Source: Treponema sp.
GTDB taxonomy: Bacteria; Spirochaetota; Spirochaetia; Treponematales; Treponemataceae
DNA: 31,193 nt
NCBI GenBank assembly: GCA_017963165.1
Contig: JAGCTZ010000123.1
Location: 1-31,193, forward strand
Direction: 5' to 3'
In this document: in pieces, positions 23,990-31,193 of the stretch
Layout: each line of letters begins with the position of its first letter
Position numbering within the stretch: position 1 is the stretch's first letter
Made by a program: the position numbers and the translations under genes
The notes under the pieces: model-generated
Seen by the model: only the letters and a program-made list of their open reading frames with translations
The model's database searches: none
What the model was told of the DNA's origin: nothing

Positions 23990-24606
23990 TACTTCAATTC
24001 TTCGCGCTTTGTAATAATTCTGCTGATTAATCCATATTTTACAGATTCTTCAGCATCAAGCCAGTAGTCTCTATCTGTATCTTTGGTAACCTGTTCAATA
24101 GAAACACCAGTTGCTTCAGAAATAATCTGATTTAATTTTGCACGAGTCTTTTCCATATCTTTTGCAAAAATTTCGATATCGGTTGCAACTCCGCGCATTC
24201 CACCCAACGGCTGATGAATAAGATAGCGGCTGTTTGGAAGACCAATTCTCTGCTCTTTTGGAACAGAAAGAAGAACAAGAGCTGCTGCAGAAGCAATAAG
24301 TCCCATTCCTACAAGATAAACTGGTGATTTTACAAACCTGATCATATCATAAATGGCAAAACCAGCATCAACATCACCGCCAGGAGAGTCGATGTACATA
24401 TAAATCGGGTCGTTGTTTTCTGAATCAAGAATCAAAAGCTGACGTGCAATAGAATCGGCAAGTTCTTTGTTTATTTCACCTGTAAGAATAATCTGTCTGG
24501 TCTTTAAAAACTTATCTGCAAACGGTTCTTCTTTTTTCTGTTTTTTTTCTTCGTCCTCATCATCAAAAAGAGGAGCTGTATAAATTGATTTTATTATTTT
24601 ATCCAT
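23989..24606 (-). CDS. clpP: ATP-dependent Clp protease proteolytic subunit
   Basis: A 205-residue serine protease that forms the ClpP barrel and degrades proteins fed by Clp ATPases. Catalytic residues are Ser106 (GLIASAAALVLL), His131 (YLIHQPLGG) and Asp in DTDRD (176-180). IDSPGGDVDAGFAIYD and SEATGVSIEQV are the usual flanking motifs. Before the core there is a Lys/Glu/Asp-rich stretch (16-27) longer than in E. coli ClpP. The nucleophile region is ASAAA rather than the common ASMGA. No clpX or tig is adjacent, so this may be a second ClpP paralog. The ATG at 24606 lies 7 nt after the -10 with no leader; the open frame extends further upstream but has no homology there and would overlap murB. 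Confidence 0.93.
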   Translation of the reverse strand: MDKIIKSIYTAPLFDDEDEEKKQKKEEPFADKFLKTRQIILTGEINKELADSIARQLLILDSENNDPIYMYIDSPGGDVDAGFAIYDMIRFVKSPVYLVGMGLIASAAALVLLSVPKEQRIGLPNSRYLIHQPLGGMRGVATDIEIFAKDMEKTRAKLNQIISEATGVSIEQVTKDTDRDYWLDAEESVKYGLISRIITKREELK

Positions 24607-24613
24607 ACGTATA

Positions 24614-24664
24614 AATATATTAAAAAAAATGACGGCTGACAAGTGAAAATCAAAATGGTATAAT
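24614..24664. promoter_or_regulatory. Divergent clpP/murB promoters with overlapping -35 boxes and no leaders
   Basis: Minus (clpP): TTGTCA (24642-24637), 17-nt spacer, TATATT (24619-24614), then 7 nt to ATG 24606. Plus (murB): CTGACA (24636-24641), 17-nt spacer, TATAAT (24659-24664), then 6 nt to GTG 24671. The two -35 hexamers share five base pairs on opposite strands, so two polymerases cannot bind at once. Neither gene has a Shine-Dalgarno site, and both starts fall where transcription should begin. Confidence 0.75.
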
Positions 24665-24670
24665 AAAACT

Positions 24671-25666
24671 GTGAATAAGTACGGAAAAATAATAGAAATT
24701 CTTAAAAACCACGAAGCGTTTATTGGTGATGTACTCACAGATGAACCACTGGCACCAAAAACGACATTCAAAGTCGGGGGCAATGCCGAGCTCTTTATTG
24801 CTCCACAGAATTATTATTCTTTCCAGATTGCGCTTGATGCACTCTTAAAAAACGATATTCCATTTTTTATCATGGGTGGCGGTAGTAACCTTGTTTTTTC
24901 TGACGATGGTTTTAAGGGCGCCGTTGTTTCCACCTGCAATTTTAATGATACTGCTTATTATCCGCTATCAAATATGTCACCACAGTTTGGAAAGGTTACT
25001 TTAAAGAAAAACGAACTGCTTATAACCTGTTTTTCGGGCACTCCAATGGCTGCTTTTGTTAATTTCTGTACAGAAAACAATATAAGCGGCGTTGAACAGT
25101 TTGCAGGTCTTCCGGGAACTGTCGGCGGTGCAGTTTTTATGAATGCACGCTGCTTTGACAAATCAATTTCGGACATAATTTTTTCTGTCAGCTATATGGA
25201 TATAGATTCAAAATCAAAACAAATTAAGCTTAATCAGGAGCGTTTTAATCCTTCTGAATGGGCATACAAAAAATCACCATATCAGGATGGCAGAAAATTC
25301 ATAACAACAGCAACCTTTCTTCTGACTCAGAAAAAAGCTTCAGAAAATGAACAGATTGTTGCTGAATGTAAAAAATATATTAACGAAAGAGTAAGCAAAG
25401 GCCATTTTAAGTTTCCAAGCGCAGGTTCTGTATTCAAGAACAATCATGCGTTCGGCAAACCTTCCGGCCAGATTATAGATGAAGCAGGTTTACGCGGAAC
25501 TGCTATCGGAGGAGCTAAAGTCGCAGATTTTCATGGAAATTTCATCATAAATACAGGAAATGCAAAGGCCAGTGAAATAAAGGCTCTTGTAGAACTTGTT
25601 CAGGATAAAGTTAAACAAAACTTTGGTTTTTCACTTGAGCCGGAGATAATTTTTGTCGACAATTAA
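24671..25666 (+). CDS. murB: UDP-N-acetylmuramate dehydrogenase
   Basis: A 331-residue FAD enzyme that reduces UDP-N-acetylenolpyruvoylglucosamine in peptidoglycan synthesis. FAD-binding GGGSNLVFSDDG (69-80), GLPGTVGGAVFMNA (147-159), the proton-donor Ser253 in FPSAGSVFKN, GQIIDEAGLRG and the C-terminal SLEPEIIFV Glu are present. FKVGGNAELF at the N-terminus matches the family. The start is GTG 24671, set by homology and by the promoter position; no ribosome binding site precedes it. It diverges from clpP. A Crp-like gene follows after 68 nt. Confidence 0.95.
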   Translation: MNKYGKIIEILKNHEAFIGDVLTDEPLAPKTTFKVGGNAELFIAPQNYYSFQIALDALLKNDIPFFIMGGGSNLVFSDDGFKGAVVSTCNFNDTAYYPLSNMSPQFGKVTLKKNELLITCFSGTPMAAFVNFCTENNISGVEQFAGLPGTVGGAVFMNARCFDKSISDIIFSVSYMDIDSKSKQIKLNQERFNPSEWAYKKSPYQDGRKFITTATFLLTQKKASENEQIVAECKKYINERVSKGHFKFPSAGSVFKNNHAFGKPSGQIIDEAGLRGTAIGGAKVADFHGNFIINTGNAKASEIKALVELVQDKVKQNFGFSLEPEIIFVDN

Positions 25667-25688
25667 CTTAGAAACCTGAAAATACAAC

Positions 25689-25717
25689 TAGACAAATTCC
25701 ATTTGTAAATTTATACT
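25689..25717 (+). promoter_or_regulatory. Promoter of the cyclic-nucleotide-binding protein gene
   Basis: TAGACA (25689-25694), a 17-nt spacer and TATACT (25712-25717). It is followed by TATAAT, which could be an alternative -10, and by AAGGTGAT as ribosome binding site just before the ATG at 25735. It lies in the gap after murB. Confidence 0.5.
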
Positions 25718-25734
25718 TATAATAAGGTGATGTT

Positions 25735-26925
25735 ATGTTACAATTGCAGATAAACACATTTAAACAAGGTTCATACATGGTAGTAGAAGGAAAGGCCGAC
25801 AGTGACCGTTTCTATATTATCCAGAAAGGTATGGTACAGTGTTTTAAATCATCAGGTGCTGGAATCCAGCCGTTCAGACTTGGTCCGGGGGACTTCGTTG
25901 GTGTAGTTCCATGTATGGCTTCACACCTTCAGATTGAAACTGCAATCGCTATCACCGATGTACAGGCTATTGCTGTAAGAAAAGAGCAGTATCCTGAATT
26001 AATTGTAAACAACACTCCTGTAGCTCTTAAAATCATTAAAACCTTTGCTGCACGCATGCGTCAGATGAATGAGATGCTTACAAAAGCAACTCTTAATACA
26101 GTTGTTTCTGATACATCTGAACAGATCCTTCGTGTTGCACAGTTCTATGAAAAGGCTTCACGAAATAACATCGCAGTGTATGCATACTATCAGTATTTGA
26201 AAACAAAGCCTGTTGGACAGAATGCCGAAATTGCAAAACAGAAATTTGTAGCATTAAAGGCCCGTACACGTGCACCATATTTTGAACCTTCAAAAGAACT
26301 TTCACGCGAATATCCTCAAGATACAATGATTTTCTCTGAAGCACAAAGTGGTTCTGATATGTTCATCATTCAAAGTGGTGAAGTAACAATTTCTAAGGTT
26401 GTAGACGGAAACGAAGTAACACTTGCCCTTCTTCACAAAGGTGATATGTTCGGCGAAATGGCACTTCTTGAAAATAAACCTCGTTCTGCAAATGCAATTG
26501 CACATTCAGACTGTCGTCTTATGGTTGTAAACCACGAAAACTTTAATCAGATGGTAACAACTCAGCCACAGCTTATTTCACGCCTTACAACAACACTTGC
26601 TGAACGTCTTTGGTCTATGTACCGCCAGCTTGATAATGCAAACTTACGCGATCCATTCCACAAGATGATTGATATGCTTTCTTTGCAGCTCGAAAAACAG
26701 CGCATCAACATTGACAGGCTCACTTCAAAAGCAATGCAGACAGAATTTACTCCAAAAGATATTGCAAATATGTGCGGCTTGACTCAGGAAGTTCAACATA
26801 AAGCTATTTTTGATTTTTCTTCTTCTGCTCACATTAAGCTTGTTGACAACAAGATTTACATCAAAGATGTACCAGAACTTGTAAAACAGGCTGCTTTCTA
26901 CAGAAAACAGAGTAATGAAGAATAA
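25735..26925 (+). CDS. Protein with two cyclic-nucleotide-binding domains
   Basis: A 396-residue cytoplasmic protein. The first cNMP-binding-like domain (about 5-120) keeps the barrel pattern (FKQGSYMVVEGKADSDRFYIIQKGMVQ) but its phosphate cassette is degenerate (GDFVGVVPCMASHLQIETAIA). A helical linker (about 120-195) includes a TPR-like AQFYEKASRNNIAVYAYYQYLKTKP. The second domain (about 200-310) has an intact cassette, GDMFGEMALLENKPRSANAIA, with the Glu and Arg that hold a cyclic nucleotide. The C-terminus (about 315-396) contains FTPKDIANMCGLTQE, which resembles a Crp winged helix but is not a clear DNA-binding motif. It may be a cAMP or cGMP sensor. Two small secreted-protein genes follow closely on the same strand. 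Confidence 0.82.
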   Translation: MLQLQINTFKQGSYMVVEGKADSDRFYIIQKGMVQCFKSSGAGIQPFRLGPGDFVGVVPCMASHLQIETAIAITDVQAIAVRKEQYPELIVNNTPVALKIIKTFAARMRQMNEMLTKATLNTVVSDTSEQILRVAQFYEKASRNNIAVYAYYQYLKTKPVGQNAEIAKQKFVALKARTRAPYFEPSKELSREYPQDTMIFSEAQSGSDMFIIQSGEVTISKVVDGNEVTLALLHKGDMFGEMALLENKPRSANAIAHSDCRLMVVNHENFNQMVTTQPQLISRLTTTLAERLWSMYRQLDNANLRDPFHKMIDMLSLQLEKQRINIDRLTSKAMQTEFTPKDIANMCGLTQEVQHKAIFDFSSSAHIKLVDNKIYIKDVPELVKQAAFYRKQSNEE

Positions 26926-26946
26926 AATTTTACCGATAAACTCTAT

Positions 26947-27489
26947 ATGAGTGTAAAAAGATTTTTATTCTGTATTTTCCTCACATTTATTGGTGTTTCA
27001 TTATTTGCTGCGCCTTTACCTGACGGTTACGGTGATGTACATCTTGGAATGTCTCTTGATGAAACAAAACAGCAGCTTCTTAAAAACTCAGATTTTGGTT
27101 ATTCCGGAGACAGAGACGTATCTTTGCTCCCTGGTGATGCAAGAATACTTATAGAAACAAATGCAGCCGGCGGGAGAGGCTCTCCATTCCTTACACAATG
27201 CTGGTTTCAGTTTTATAATGAACAGCTTTATATAATTACAATAAACATCAATACTGAAAAAGTTGATTATTATTCCATGTTTACAACACTCTGCAATAAA
27301 TACGGCGAACCCGAAAGTCTTGATCCACAAAAGGCAGTCTGGAAAACTGATGCAATTACAATGCAGCTTGAAAGACCGCTTTCTGTAAAATATATTGATA
27401 ACGAAACCTTTGATATGCTTAAAACAGCTTCTACAATCGAGAAGTCTTACGAAGAAAAAAATAAACAGGCATTTTTAGATGAATTTTAA
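26947..27489 (+). CDS. Small exported protein of unknown function
   Basis: A 180-residue protein with a signal peptide (MSVKRFLFCIFLTFIGVSLFAAP) and no lipobox. The mature part begins PDGYGDVHLGMSLDETKQQLLKNSDFGYSGD, a pattern seen in small periplasmic proteins with a repeated hydrophobic-GM-x-hydrophobic-xE turn, followed by FYNEQLYIITININTEKVDYYSMFTTLCNKYGEPESLDPQKAVWKTD. The KYGEP(x)nWxxxxTxIxL layout recalls small secreted domains that monitor or bind envelope ligands, but I recognise no named family. The start lies 21 nt after the cNMP-protein stop with no ribosome binding site. The DUF192 lipoprotein starts 1 nt after its stop. Confidence 0.75.
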   Translation: MSVKRFLFCIFLTFIGVSLFAAPLPDGYGDVHLGMSLDETKQQLLKNSDFGYSGDRDVSLLPGDARILIETNAAGGRGSPFLTQCWFQFYNEQLYIITININTEKVDYYSMFTTLCNKYGEPESLDPQKAVWKTDAITMQLERPLSVKYIDNETFDMLKTASTIEKSYEEKNKQAFLDEF

Positions 27490-27490
27490 T

Positions 27491-27931
27491 ATGAAAAAAC
27501 AGATTACTACTATTCTTTTATCACTTTTTTTGATAGTTTCGGCTGCAAGCTGCAAATCAAAAAAACTTCCGGTTATAACTGCTACAATTACACGCGCAGA
27601 CGGCACAACAATTTCTGTAAAAGCAGAAGTTGCAGAAAAAGAAGAAGATAGAAACCACGGATTCATGGAACGCAAGAATATACCGGACGGAACAGGTATG
27701 CTTTTTGTTTTTGATCGCGATCAGATTCTTTCTTTCTGGATGAAAAATACACCACACCCGCTTTCTATTGCATATTTAGATTCGAAAGGCAAAATCCGTA
27801 ACATTTACGACATGACCCCATACAGCCTTACCCCAATAAAAAGCACCAGCTCCGTCCGCTACGCCCTCGAAGTACCACAAGGCTGGTTCCGGGATAATAA
27901 TGTTAATGTTGGTGATATAATAACCTGGTAG
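27491..27931 (+). CDS. DUF192 lipoprotein
   Basis: A 146-residue lipoprotein. The signal peptide MKKQITTILLSLFLIVSAASC ends in AASC with the lipidated Cys at 21. The rest is a DUF192 domain: AEVAEKEEDRNHGFMERKNIPDGTGMLFVFDRDQILSFWMKNTPHPLSIAYLDSKGKI, then YALEVPQGWFRDNNVNVGD. Members are small extracytoplasmic proteins of unknown function. The ATG at 27491 is chosen over one at 27479 because it gives a cleaner signal peptide and does not overlap the upstream gene, whose stop is at 27487-27489. A large inverted repeat follows 14 nt after the stop. Confidence 0.9.
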   Translation: MKKQITTILLSLFLIVSAASCKSKKLPVITATITRADGTTISVKAEVAEKEEDRNHGFMERKNIPDGTGMLFVFDRDQILSFWMKNTPHPLSIAYLDSKGKIRNIYDMTPYSLTPIKSTSSVRYALEVPQGWFRDNNVNVGDIITW

Positions 27932-27944
27932 ATAAATGAAATTG

Positions 27945-28016
27945 TGCCAGAGTTTTTCTACACGTACGCAAACATCATTTTCGCCCCGTTTGCGTGCGTG
28001 TAGAAAAACTCTGGCA
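27945..28016. repeat. 29-bp-arm inverted repeat between convergent genes
   Basis: Left arm 27945-27973 begins TGCCAGAGTTTTTCTACACG, right arm 27988-28016 is its reverse complement with one mismatch in 29, and the loop is 14 nt. It lies between the DUF192 gene and the convergent TPR gene. It lacks a terminal T-run on the plus strand, so it is either a bidirectional termination/stabilising hairpin or a small mobile or palindromic repeat. Confidence 0.85.
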
Positions 28017-28033
28017 TATATGATTTATCTTTA

Positions 28034-29179
28034 TTATTTTTCCAACTTTAACAATTCTGCGGCTGCTATTGCATCTTTAGGATCAAGCTCCAGCACAATC
28101 GAAAAATACTTTCTTGCCTCTTCCTGATTATCCTGTGCCAATGCAATATACCCAAGATTTGAAAGGATTTTTGTACTGTCAGAATCAATTGCAAGAGCCT
28201 TCTGGAGTGCGCTTTTTGCTTCGTCAAATTTATGCTCTGCAACAAGACAAAGCGAAAGTTCATTATAAGTATCAGAATTGGTATCGCCGCCGTTCTTCAA
28301 AGCCTCTAAAAATGCCTGTTTAGCATCTTCAAAGCGTTCAAGCTTACGCAAGCCCCAGCCAAGCAGGAACCAGGCATTCCAGACCTTTGGATTTGACTGA
28401 AGGAAAACTCTAATTTCTTCCAGACCTTTTTCTTCCTGTCCGCTTGAAATAAGATCATAAGCATTCTTAAAACGCTCATCATCCATATTCTGATTTTTAA
28501 TATTTTCAAGAATTTCCTGTGCACGATTAAGTTTATAGGCTCCGTTTTCGCCAAGTTCTTCTTCTGTTGCTTCACAATTAAGAGCTACAAAAGTTTCAAA
28601 GCAGTCACGTGCTTCTCTGTATTTATGCTGCTTAAGATAAAAGAAGCCGGCGTTAAAATATGAATCAGGAAGCGGTGGCTCTGCTTCCATTGCCTGAATA
28701 TAATAAGATTCTGCATCCGAATCATAAGCATCTGCATCTTCAAAAAGACCTGCGCGTCTATAGCTATCTGCACGCTGATCAAGGAAAAGTGCCATATTAA
28801 GGATAATGGCTTCATCATCAGGATCAAATCCATGCAATGCAAGAAATATTTCTTCTGCAAGGTCAAAATCTTCGTTTTTAGTTTTTAAGATTGCAGCTTC
28901 GCATAATTCGCTCTTAATATTTGGCTTTGCCTTTTTAAGAATAGAACGATAATAATCAAGATTAGGATTCTTTTTATCGTAAGCAAGAATAGTCAAAATA
29001 CCAGCAAGAATCTGCTCAAGAGTAATTTCCTTTGGATTAAAGACACCTGGCGCGTCATTATCCTTTTGTTGAACAGGCAGCTGAATGCTTTTATCAATAG
29101 GAAAAGCCGCATCAGATAAATTAAAATCTTCAGGCAAATCAATAAAAAAAACTGAATCAAGAGGATTTTTTGGGTTCAT
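28034..29179 (-). CDS. Tetratricopeptide-repeat protein
   Basis: A 381-residue soluble protein with no signal peptide or membrane segment. TPR-type helix pairs are visible through most of the length: LPDSYFNAGFFYLKQHKYREARDCFETFVALN, WNAWFLLGWGLRKLERFEDAKQAFLEALKNG, TYNELSLCLVAEHKFDEAKSALQKALAIDSDSTKILSNLGYIALAQDNQEEARKYFSIVLELDP. The N-terminal 40 residues are Asp/Pro-rich and not part of the repeats. Proteins of this sort are scaffolds; the partner is not evident. AGGAA precedes the ATG. The PilZ gene lies 26 nt upstream on the same strand, so the two may share an operon and a c-di-GMP-linked task. Confidence 0.85.
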   Translation of the reverse strand: MNPKNPLDSVFFIDLPEDFNLSDAAFPIDKSIQLPVQQKDNDAPGVFNPKEITLEQILAGILTILAYDKKNPNLDYYRSILKKAKPNIKSELCEAAILKTKNEDFDLAEEIFLALHGFDPDDEAIILNMALFLDQRADSYRRAGLFEDADAYDSDAESYYIQAMEAEPPLPDSYFNAGFFYLKQHKYREARDCFETFVALNCEATEEELGENGAYKLNRAQEILENIKNQNMDDERFKNAYDLISSGQEEKGLEEIRVFLQSNPKVWNAWFLLGWGLRKLERFEDAKQAFLEALKNGGDTNSDTYNELSLCLVAEHKFDEAKSALQKALAIDSDSTKILSNLGYIALAQDNQEEARKYFSIVLELDPKDAIAAAELLKLEK

Positions 29180-29205
29180 AATAATTCCTGTATATAAATG
29201 TTTGT

Positions 29206-30192
29206 TTATTTAGCAGTATTAATACCGGCAGCAGAAGCTACACCACCAGCACCTGGAGCAGCATTACCCTGACCTTCCGGAACTTTTCGTGTAATTGTAT
29301 CAACAACAGGCATTGATTTAGTTTCCGAAGCAGTATTAATTGTAGGCTGATTGATAGTAGAATTTGCACTAGCCTGCTGATTATTAAGAATAGTCTTCTG
29401 ATAAGTAGTAATAAAGCTGTTTATATGGATTTTATAAACCATAGGAACTGTATCTGCATTGAATGCAATATGTACCGAAGCAATATCCTTACGTCCTTCA
29501 AGGAATTCTGCACGAGGAATAATACCTGGAACAAGCACAGATTCATTTGTATCTATAAAATCAATCTTAAGGGCAATATTTTTTCCAACAAGGAACTTTG
29601 GGACGCCCACAAGCATTACTTTTGCACCACTAAATGACAAGTCCTTAAGGATACAGCGGCGTGGAACATTTTCAACAAAGATTACAGATTCTTCTTTTTC
29701 AAGACCAAGCTTTCGGATTGAATTCTTATTGATATCAATACGCTCTTCTTTTCGGTGATAGAAGTTTTCGCTTGCTTCAAGAAATTCTCCAATCTTAAAA
29801 ATCAAATCATCAGGTGGACGCTGAGTAAAATTCAAAGTAACAACAGCAAGTTCTTCTGTATTCTGATATTTATTGATGTCACCGACTGTACAGTTTACAA
29901 AAAAATGAATCGGAGCATTATTTGCATCAAGGAAACAATAGCGCAAACTTATCGTAATATTTTTATCTTTTTGAATGGCAAGAAAAGCACCACTATTTGT
30001 TCCGAGGATAATTTTAGCTGATTGAAGTGAAGATGAATTTATTAAGCATGGCCACTGACCACCAGCACATTTTACATATATCTGGCGTGGATCCATCTTT
30101 AAGATTTGAAGGTTAGATTTAGTAAAGACAATTTCCTTATCTCTGAAAAAATCATAGTATCTGGAAATCTGATGACTATTAGCAATACCCAT
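29206..30192 (-). CDS. PilZ-domain c-di-GMP receptor
   Basis: A 328-residue cytoplasmic protein. A beta-rich N-terminal domain (about 1-135) precedes a PilZ domain (about 145-265) with the c-di-GMP-binding motifs R147-x3-R151 (RKEER) and D184-x-S-x2-G (DLSFSG), both intact. The C-terminal 60 residues are Asn/Ser/Thr/Ala-rich and probably disordered (NNQQASANSTINQ, then a Gly/Ala-rich end). This layout resembles YcgR-like proteins that adjust motility. The partner is unknown; in spirochaetes it could be flagellar. AGGATAT precedes the ATG. The interspersed repeat lies upstream and the TPR gene downstream. Confidence 0.9.
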   Translation of the reverse strand: MGIANSHQISRYYDFFRDKEIVFTKSNLQILKMDPRQIYVKCAGGQWPCLINSSSLQSAKIILGTNSGAFLAIQKDKNITISLRYCFLDANNAPIHFFVNCTVGDINKYQNTEELAVVTLNFTQRPPDDLIFKIGEFLEASENFYHRKEERIDINKNSIRKLGLEKEESVIFVENVPRRCILKDLSFSGAKVMLVGVPKFLVGKNIALKIDFIDTNESVLVPGIIPRAEFLEGRKDIASVHIAFNADTVPMVYKIHINSFITTYQKTILNNQQASANSTINQPTINTASETKSMPVVDTITRKVPEGQGNAAPGAGGVASAAGINTAK

Positions 30193-30258
30193 ATATATCC
30201 TATTTTATATCAAACTAGGATTTCAAGCAATATTAAATAATGAAATTATTATAAAAAT

Positions 30259-30283
30259 CCCTTCGACAAGCTCGGGGACCCCG
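30259..30283. repeat. Interspersed repeat copy 6, diverged
   Basis: CCCTTCGACAAGCTCGGGG followed by ACCCCG differs from the other copies at two or more positions. It lies in the gap between the PilZ gene and the rplQ-unit terminator. Confidence 0.7.
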
Positions 30284-30309
30284 TGATTCCTAAGATTGTC
30301 GATGGATCG

Positions 30310-30343
30310 AAAAAAAAACCGCCGGCGCAATTGTCCGACGGTT
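30310..30343 (-). terminator. Terminator of the rplQ / zinc-ribbon unit
   Basis: On the minus strand AACCGTCGG (30343-30335) pairs with CCGGCGGTT (30325-30317), one mismatch in nine, across a 9-nt loop, followed by a run of T. It lies 35 nt after the zinc-ribbon gene stop. Confidence 0.8.
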
Positions 30344-30377
30344 TGCAAATGTAAATTAACAGCTTTTATAAGATAGC

Positions 30378-30641
30378 TTACTCTGCAGGTGTTTCTGCAG
30401 GAGCTTCTTCTGCTGGTGCTTCTTCGGCAGCTGGTGCTTCTTCGGCAGCTGGTGCCGGTGCAGGAGCATTTCTTGCTTCGTTCTTAAGATGTGCATTACA
30501 GAACTTACAAATATTTACATTCTGACCATTAATTTCCTTTTCATAGAGAACCTTAATATCTGTTTTTCCACAGATTGCACAAGTTCCTCTTCCATGATTA
30601 GGAAGTGTTCTGATACCTGATCCACGATGGTTCTTAGACAT
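30378..30641 (-). CDS. Small zinc-ribbon protein with Ala/Pro/Glu repeat tail
   Basis: An 87-residue protein. Cys21-x2-Cys24 (GTCAICGKTD) and Cys45-x2-Cys48 (NICKFCNAHL) form a four-cysteine zinc ribbon in a basic N-terminus. The last 30 residues are an APAAEE-type repeat, encoded in part by two exact copies of an 18-bp unit (30415-30450). I recognise no named family; the basic ribbon and its place directly behind rplQ suggest a ribosome- or RNA-associated role, but that is inference. AAGGAG precedes the ATG, 27 nt after the rplQ stop. The terminator follows. Confidence 0.75.
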   Translation of the reverse strand: MSKNHRGSGIRTLPNHGRGTCAICGKTDIKVLYEKEINGQNVNICKFCNAHLKNEARNAPAPAPAAEEAPAAEEAPAEEAPAETPAE

Positions 30642-30668
30642 ACGAACTCCTTATACTGAACCTTTGGC

Positions 30669-31193
30669 TTATTCAGCCTTTGGCTCTTCCTTCTTTTCAG
30701 AAGCTTTTTTAGAAGCAGGTTTCTTTTCTGGTGCTGCTTCCTTTGACTTTGATGCAGTTTTCTTAGCCTTTGCTGAATCGTCTTTTGCAGTAGCTTTTTT
30801 AGCAGTTTTCTTTTCTGCTTTTTCTTCTTCTGATTCGAGCTTGTAGTCAACAAGTTCCAAGATTACAACATCAGCAGCATCACCCTGGCGGAAACCAAGC
30901 TTAAGAACACGAGTGTAACCACCGTTTCTTTCTTTCATGCGTGGACCGATTTCTGTAAACAATTTATTAAGGATTTTTTCATCCGAAATAAATTTTGCGG
31001 CTTCACGACGATTGTGTACTGTATCTTCTTTAGCTCTTGTAATAAGTTTTTCAGCTGATTTTCTTACTTCGAGAGCCTTTGATTTAGTTGTAGTAATTCG
31101 CTCATATCTAAAGAGTGATGTTACCATATTGCGTGACATAGCACGACGATGTGCTGTTGTACGTGAAAGCGGATTAAAACCATTCTTATGATT
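30669..31193 (-). CDS. rplQ: 50S ribosomal protein L17, 5' end outside the window
   Basis: Large-subunit ribosomal protein L17. The frame runs through the right edge: the visible N-terminus [28 protein letters not shown] lacks only the initiating residue or so, and continues [28 protein letters not shown], then [31 protein letters not shown]. After the usual end of L17 (about residue 120) a Lys/Ala/Glu-rich tail of about 55 residues follows ([20 protein letters not shown]). In most bacteria rplQ is the last gene of the rpsM-rpsK-rpsD-rpoA operon, which should lie to the right. Confidence 0.95.
   Translation of the reverse strand, partial: NHKNGFNPLSRTTAHRRAMSRNMVTSLFRYERITTTKSKALEVRKSAEKLITRAKEDTVHNRREAAKFISDEKILNKLFTEIGPRMKERNGGYTRVLKLGFRQGDAADVVILELVDYKLESEEEKAEKKTAKKATAKDDSAKAKKTASKSKEAAPEKKPASKKASEKKEEPKAE

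Noticed and set aside
24607..24783. N-terminal extension of ClpP
   Set aside because: It would overlap murB on the other strand and run through the divergent promoters; homology starts at MDKIIKSIY.

Overview
The window looks like the chromosome of a host-associated, carbohydrate-fermenting spirochaete of the genus Treponema (gut or rumen type). Pointers are a secreted protein with the spirochaetal P83/100 N-terminal domain, spirochaete-style lipoprotein signals (LCTC, LGSC), an archaeal-type UMP kinase, moderate-to-low GC, and a GH43 plus cellobiose phosphorylase pair. The genus is inferred from family resemblance, not from a marker search.

Region 1 (1-3840) is the most unusual part. A minus-strand, tightly packed operon encodes a NifB-type radical SAM protein, a NifX-like protein, a NifH-like ATPase, a second NifX-like protein with a Gly/Cys-rich loop, and the first 29 codons of what looks like a PLP transsulfuration enzyme. 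Cysteine synthase (cysK) lies immediately upstream on the same strand. Three copies of a 17-bp CCTA(n9)TAGG palindrome sit in the cysK promoter and leader and directly upstream of nifB. This suggests a shared sulfur-responsive repressor and a sulfur-scavenging (methylthio-alkane reductase-like) rather than nitrogen-fixing role. No nitrogenase-like D/K subunit is inside the window.

Region 2 (3900-9400, minus strand) holds UMP kinase, an ECF sigma / zinc anti-sigma / membrane transglutaminase-like operon whose last gene has lost its catalytic cysteine, a repeat-rich gap, and cysS. Region 3 (9500-14220) has a PfkB kinase, a decayed gene remnant, a PD-(D/E)XK family protein, and a two-gene unit for an SUMF1-fold lipoprotein and a P83/100-domain protein with a barrel-like C-terminus. 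Region 4 (14380-17914) is a plant-glycan module: GH43 then cellobiose phosphorylase.

Region 5 (18046-23990) carries a 52-residue rubredoxin, a Na/Pi cotransporter-PhoU fusion, a lipoprotein and a phosphodiesterase, an MBL-fold hydrolase behind a DbpA-type RNA-binding protein, and a UPF0158-GNAT fusion overlapping clpP. Region 6 (23989-27931) has clpP and murB on divergent promoters that appear to give leaderless mRNAs, then a double cyclic-nucleotide-binding protein and two small secreted proteins. Region 7 (28034-31193, minus strand) has TPR and PilZ proteins, and at the right edge a zinc-ribbon protein behind rplQ, which is cut by the window end.

Intergenic DNA contains at least six copies of an interspersed repeat (core CTTCGACAGGCTCAGGG), a heptamer-bounded element, and a 29-bp-arm inverted repeat. 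I saw no rRNA, tRNA, CRISPR array or intact insertion sequence.
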